This document shows positions 5,868 to 8,241 of a DNA stretch of 8,241 bases, piece by piece. The notes beneath the pieces were generated by a model. It made no database searches. It had not been told where the DNA came from and saw only the letters and a program-made list of their open reading frames with translations. How positions within the stretch are numbered: position 1 is the stretch's first letter; each line of letters begins with the position of its first letter. A program made the position numbers and the translations under genes. The stretch is from Peptoniphilus_A sp050943655 (GTDB taxonomy: Bacteria; Bacillota; Clostridia; Tissierellales; Peptoniphilaceae). The stretch is taken from positions 1 through 8,241 of the forward strand of contig NZ_JBMNPQ010000064.1 of assembly GCF_050943655.1 (NCBI RefSeq). Direction: 5' to 3'.

Positions 5868-6530
5868 TCACCTGTAGAGATCTCTACTTCCAAATTTTAT
5901 TTTGCTATTGTTTAATGTTTTTTGGTCTGGCTGACCATATTTATCTACCAGAGATCTTATAAGCACAGCTACTTCTGATCTTCTCATTGATCTTTTAGGA
6001 TAGAAGTTTCCATTTTCATATCCTTTTAGAACCCCCGCTTCGACAAGTGCTCCTACATAGCCCCTAGCTGATGCTTTTATTGTGGATGCATCTTTAAATT
6101 CATTTGTGGCAGAAGCATTTGGCTTTAATGAATACATGTAGCCCAATATTTCTGCAACTTCTTCCCTACTAATTTCTCTGTCAGGATTTAGAGGTCCAGT
6201 AGTCGGTGTCAAGTAACCGGCCTTTATTCCTTTAGCCACATCATTGTAGTACCAGTCCGATGTTTTCACATCAGAAAATGTTACTGTGTAAGTTTTGTCT
6301 AGCTTTGCCAAATTATTTATTACTGCATAAAACTCTGCTCTAGACATACTTTCATCTGGCCTAAAGGTATTGTCTTCGTAACCTTTCATTATCCTATTTT
6401 TAGTGATGACATTAATGGATTTGGATGCCCAATGGCCTCTTGTGTCGTTAAAAGATCTTGCAAACACAGAACTTGTTAGAATTAGTGTCGATGAGATAAA
6501 GATCAATGAAACTTTTTTAAAAAATTTCAT
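5868..6530 (-). CDS. Secreted three-repeat S-layer homology (SLH) protein
   Basis: The protein has 220 residues. Residues 1-24 are a signal peptide (KK, a hydrophobic core, likely cut after SSVFA). Three SLH repeats follow: about 27-70 (FNDTRGHWA...GYEDNTFRPDESMSRAE), 85-128 (FSDVKTSDWY...NPDREISREE) and 145-188 (FKDASTIK...GYENGNFYPKRSMRRSE). A basic 30-residue tail ends the protein. SLH triplets bind pyruvylated secondary cell-wall polymers and tether proteins to the Gram-positive wall. The usual TRAE motif reads SRAE, SREE and RRSE here, so repeats 2 and 3 are divergent. No enzymatic or adhesive domain is attached, and the protein is essentially all anchor. The ribosome binding site AAGGTG lies 6 bases before the ATG. 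Confidence 0.93.
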   Translation of the reverse strand: MKFFKKVSLIFISSTLILTSSVFARSFNDTRGHWASKSINVITKNRIMKGYEDNTFRPDESMSRAEFYAVINNLAKLDKTYTVTFSDVKTSDWYYNDVAKGIKAGYLTPTTGPLNPDREISREEVAEILGYMYSLKPNASATNEFKDASTIKASARGYVGALVEAGVLKGYENGNFYPKRSMRRSEVAVLIRSLVDKYGQPDQKTLNNSKIKFGSRDLYR

Positions 6531-6549
6531 CTATATCACCTTCAATTTA

Positions 6550-6578
6550 ATTATATATAAAATGTTGGAATTTATCAC
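6550..6578 (-). promoter_or_regulatory. Gene-proximal promoter candidate of the SLH gene
   Basis: Read on the minus strand, GTGATA (6573-6578, 4 of 6 to the -35 consensus) and a perfect TATAAT (6550-6555) are 17 bp apart. Transcription would start near 6543, just before the ribosome binding site, giving a leader of about 15 bases. The area is AT-rich, so the match could be chance. Confidence 0.45.
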
Positions 6579-6597
6579 AGAAATTGTTTTAAGATTG

Positions 6598-6624
6598 TGT
6601 TACAAAGTGACTTCCTTTGTAACA
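6598..6624. promoter_or_regulatory. Perfect 9-bp inverted repeat upstream of the SLH gene (operator candidate)
   Basis: TGTTACAAA (6598-6606) and TTTGTAACA (6616-6624) are perfect inverted copies separated by 9 bases. The repeat sits 20 bp upstream of the gene-proximal -35 candidate, a position typical for an activator. If transcribed from the distal promoter it would instead form an RNA hairpin in the leader. No T-run follows on either strand, so it is not a normal terminator. Confidence 0.55.
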
Positions 6625-6634
6625 TTAATGAAAC

Positions 6635-6676
6635 AAATAAAAAGAGAGCGGTTTATGTATTAATTTACCACTCTCT
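6635..6676 (-). terminator. Terminator-like hairpin in the SLH leader (attenuator or end of a small RNA)
   Basis: On the minus strand AGAGAG-T-GGTA pairs with TACC's complement side (6643-6652 with 6667-6676), giving nine pairs and one mismatch with a 14-base loop. TTTTTATTTGTTT follows. It lies about 35 bases after the predicted start of the distal promoter and 105 bases before the SLH start codon. RNA from that promoter would therefore either stop here, after about 75 bases, or read through into the gene. Confidence 0.55.
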
Positions 6677-6716
6677 AAGGGAAGAAAAAAGATGATAAAG
6701 TTTTCACTTCTCCTAT

Positions 6717-6745
6717 ATTGTACTTTACTGGGATATAATTGTCAA
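6717..6745 (-). promoter_or_regulatory. Strong distal promoter reading toward the SLH gene
   Basis: On the minus strand there is a perfect TTGACA (6740-6745), a spacer of exactly 17 bp, and TACAAT (6717-6722, 5 of 6). The start would be near 6710. It is the best promoter match in the window and lies 180 bp from the SLH start codon, with no other minus-strand gene between. Confidence 0.75.
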
Positions 6746-6878
6746 GGGTTTTATGAAAATATTTTCAAAGTTTTTCTCATTCGTTAAACTCTGTTGTTTA
6801 CAAGCTTTATGGGCAACATTTTGGATTATTGTAAATAAAATAATTATGTTTTCAATAATTTCTTATTTTTAGCCTTTA

Positions 6879-6887
6879 TGTTAAAAT
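6879..6887 (+). promoter_or_regulatory. Extended -10 promoter candidate for the nitroreductase gene
   Basis: TGT followed by TAAAAT gives an extended -10 element 18 bases before the GTG start. No good -35 is seen at 16-18 bp, which extended -10 promoters tolerate. The predicted start falls at the ribosome binding site, so the leader would be very short. Confidence 0.4.
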
Positions 6888-6904
6888 GATAAAGAGGTGA
6901 TATT

Positions 6905-7423
6905 GTGTTAAAAGATATAATTTTAAAAAGACGTTCTGTCAGAAAATACAAAGATAAAGAAGTAGATAGAGAAGTGTTGGAAAATCTTCTAATGTATGCA
7001 TCAATGGGTCCATCTAATGGCAATTCACATCCAGTTGAATTTGTTGTAGTTGATGATAAGGAAAAAATCCAAAAATTATCTGAGATGAACTCCTTTGCCA
7101 CAATGTACTTGGCAGGAGCACCAGCTATTGTAATTGTAATTGCAAATACAGAAATCTGCAAAACTTGGGTTGAAGAGTCTGCGATAGCAGCAAGTTATTT
7201 GCAACTTCTATGCGAAGAAGAAGGCCTTTCAACTTGCTGGATAAATGTTGTTGAAGGCAAAACTCAAGACAAAACTGATTACAAAGAATATTTCAAAAAC
7301 GAATTTGGCATAAAAGAACCTTACAGAGCTGCATGTCTTATCCCAATTGGATACAAGAGAATGGGCACAAAGGATCACGAAGAATTCGACATTAGCTCAA
7401 AGGTTCATTACAACGAGTTCTAA
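6905..7423 (+). CDS. Nitroreductase-family FMN oxidoreductase
   Basis: The protein has 172 residues, a normal length for the compact group of this family. The start is GTG at 6905, supported by AGAGGTGA at 6893-6900 and by the typical opening LKDIILKRRSVRKYKDKEV, whose RRSxR (9-13) contacts the FMN phosphate. PSNGNSHPVEFVVV (36-49) is the second flavin-binding stretch. A Gly/Leu-rich segment near 95-112 (AASYLQLLCEEEGLSTCWI) and IPIGYKR (146-152) complete the fold. The family reduces nitro compounds, quinones or flavins with NAD(P)H as dimeric cytoplasmic enzymes; the true substrate cannot be read from sequence. It stands alone: divergent from the SLH gene and convergent with the next operon, 12 bases from its end. 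Confidence 0.9.
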   Translation: MLKDIILKRRSVRKYKDKEVDREVLENLLMYASMGPSNGNSHPVEFVVVDDKEKIQKLSEMNSFATMYLAGAPAIVIVIANTEICKTWVEESAIAASYLQLLCEEEGLSTCWINVVEGKTQDKTDYKEYFKNEFGIKEPYRAACLIPIGYKRMGTKDHEEFDISSKVHYNEF

Positions 7424-7435
7424 AACTTTTGTGAG

Positions 7436-7924
7436 TTAAGTGTCTGATTCTATGAAGATTAACTCGCCTTTGTTTTTACAAATGAGGAGCAAGTAGTGGT
7501 TGGCAAAGTACTCCACTTCACTTGTTCCTTTATTTTTTGACTTGGCATAAATTTCATATTCCTCTGGATAGCCTATCGGCATGCCCTTTTCCCTAGCATA
7601 ATTAATATCGGATTTCACATAGCCATTAGTATCATCTAGCTTTCTAAGATTTTTATTGCGACTTAGCTCACTTTCAATTCTATAAGCCTCATCATTTGGA
7701 ACAATTAACTTAACAGCACTTATTCCGTCACCATGAAAGCTAGGCTCCTTGTAAATCTCCTTATCCCTTGTAGCATTTTTAGAAATATCCACATCAAAAA
7801 CATAGGAAACTCTCTTGGCAGCCTCAATTCTATTGTCTGATAAAAAATAAAGACAAACTGCACCAAGTATGGCCAAAACAAACATCACAAAAATAGTTTT
7901 TTTAACATAGTTATCTTTCATCAT
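7436..7924 (-). CDS. Unrecognised single-pass membrane protein
   Basis: The protein has 162 residues and I do not recognise its family. A short basic start (MKDNYVKK) precedes one membrane helix at about 10-28. About 130 mostly polar residues follow and should lie outside the membrane. They include a charged stretch (SKNATRDKEIYKEPSFHGDG) and a C-terminal hydrophobic strand pattern, HYLLLICKNKGELIFIESD. No signal-peptidase site or catalytic motif stands out. The ATG at 7922 overlaps the end of the HTH gene by 14 bases, so it is probably translationally coupled to that regulator; a second ATG follows immediately. It may be a sensor, an accessory part or a cargo of the DUF2975-HTH unit, but this rests on position only. 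No clear terminator follows. Confidence 0.75.
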   Translation of the reverse strand: MMKDNYVKKTIFVMFVLAILGAVCLYFLSDNRIEAAKRVSYVFDVDISKNATRDKEIYKEPSFHGDGISAVKLIVPNDEAYRIESELSRNKNLRKLDDTNGYVKSDINYAREKGMPIGYPEEYEIYAKSKNKGTSEVEYFANHYLLLICKNKGELIFIESDT

Positions 7925-8129
7925 TCGCCTCGTATTTCAAAATATCTGACACATCACAGTTAAGAGCTTCGCAAATCTTCTCAAGAGTCGAGAACCTAAT
8001 TGCCTTTGCCTTATTGTTTTTAAGAATAGACAAATTAGGAAGAGTTATATCCACAATCTCCGAAAGCTCAGTGAGCGTCATTTTATTTTTCGCAAGTTCC
8101 ACATCTAAATTAACAATTATCTTTCCCAT
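7911..8129 (-). CDS. Cro/CI-type HTH transcriptional regulator (YozG-like)
   Basis: The protein has 72 residues and is almost entirely one helix-turn-helix domain. It opens with IIVNLDVELAKNKMTLTELSEIVDITLPNLSILKNNKAKAIRFSTLEKICEALNCDVSDIL in outline. The first helix is at about 9-16, the HTH at about 17-40, and the recognition helix around LPNLSILKN. VNLD.x.LAK.KM, NLSILKN and KAIRFSTLE are characteristic of the small regulators that follow DUF2975 membrane genes. Such proteins bind DNA as dimers, usually at their own promoter; the target is not visible here. The ribosome binding site GAGG overlaps the upstream gene's TGA, and the downstream gene starts inside its last codons, so all three genes form one operon. 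Confidence 0.92.
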   Translation of the reverse strand: MGKIIVNLDVELAKNKMTLTELSEIVDITLPNLSILKNNKAKAIRFSTLEKICEALNCDVSDILKYEANDER

Positions 8130-8136
8130 AAAAACC

Positions 8137-8241
8137 TCATATAGTCAGATCATTTTCTTCTTTTAAACGGGTTCCCTCGGCAACAAGGTCCGAAAGAATG
8201 AAGAAAACTTGTGACAACAACAAATAAATAAAAATACCAAC
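8137..8241 (-). CDS. DUF2975-like membrane protein, C-terminal part
   Basis: This gene is cut by the right edge. The last 34 residues and TGA are visible: a hydrophobic helix (VGIFIYLLLSQVFFILSDLV) followed by AEGTRLKEENDLTI. An ending of the form (L)KEENDLT(I/V), directly followed by a short HTH gene, is the usual finish of DUF2975 proteins, four-helix membrane proteins of unknown function. The stop is 7 bases before the HTH start and contains its ribosome binding site. The promoter of the operon must lie beyond the window. The assignment rests on a short fragment plus the neighbour. Confidence 0.75.
   Translation of the reverse strand, partial: VGIFIYLLLSQVFFILSDLVAEGTRLKEENDLTI

Noticed and set aside
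6403..6663. 86-codon plus-strand open frame over the SLH gene start
   Set aside because: It runs antisense to the signal peptide and first SLH repeat, then through the regulatory region, with no recognisable domain.
6680..6712. Leader peptide reading GTG AAA ACT TTA TCA TCT TTT TTC TTC CCT TAG on the minus strand, with three consecutive Phe codons
   Set aside because: The AGGAG before it is too close to the GTG and lies at the very start of the predicted RNA. Ten codons from a T-rich stretch are easily chance, and an SLH gene has no evident link to phenylalanine.
6797..6835. TTTACAA-N25-TTGTAAA inverted repeat upstream of the nitroreductase gene
   Set aside because: Seven AT-rich bases with a 25-base gap are expected by chance in this composition, and it does not align well with the candidate -10.
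7424..7440. Shared terminator between the convergent nitroreductase and membrane-protein genes
   Set aside because: Only a 4-bp AACT/AGTT stem is available, with a short T-run; too weak to call.
8130..8165. Promoter TTAAAA-N17-TATATG directly before the HTH gene
   Set aside because: The -10 would sit on the stop codon and ribosome binding site, leaving no leader, and the reading frame of the upstream DUF2975-like gene runs through it, so co-transcription is more likely.

Overview
The window looks like chromosome of an AT-rich, low-GC Gram-positive anaerobe. I favour Bacillota of the Clostridia/Tissierellia type (a Peptoniphilaceae-like genome), but this is inference. The support is the A/T-ending codon use, strong GGAGG/AGGTG-type ribosome binding sites, occasional GTG/TTG starts, an S-layer-homology protein, a DUF951 protein and a DUF2975-HTH pair. 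No rRNA, tRNA, CRISPR array or transposase gene was found.

Left part (1-4408), all on the plus strand. It opens with the 3' end of an OGG1-type 8-oxoguanine DNA glycosylase, followed one base later by a DUF554 membrane protein and a terminator. A promoter with an extended -10 then starts a tight four-gene unit: a membrane-anchored extracytoplasmic protein of DUF5711 type, an MscS-family mechanosensitive channel, a small DUF951 Cys-motif protein, and a PLP- and ACT-domain threonine ammonia-lyase. A clear Rho-independent terminator closes the unit.

Middle part (4409-5790) has no credible gene. It is a cluster of related repeats that read CGTCATCCCGAGCG...GTCGAGGGATCTG at the left end. Full copies of 182-186 bp end in an inverted version of the same sequence (CAGATCCTTCG...GCTCAGGATGACG), so they are fold-back, MITE-like elements. 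Copies of exactly 130 bp lack that right end and are joined head to tail to the next copy. The order is: two decayed copies, a separate long hairpin (4636-4709), [130][182], 11 bp, [130][130][182], 79 bp, [186].

Right part (5836-8241). A minus-strand gene encodes a small secreted protein made of three S-layer-homology repeats. It has its own terminator and an unusually structured upstream region: a consensus promoter 180 bp away, a terminator-like hairpin, a perfect 9-bp inverted repeat and a second promoter next to the gene. Divergent from it is a GTG-started nitroreductase-family flavoprotein. It converges on a minus-strand operon entering from the right edge: the C-terminus of a DUF2975-like membrane protein, a Cro/CI-type HTH regulator, and an unrecognised single-pass membrane protein whose start overlaps the regulator's stop.
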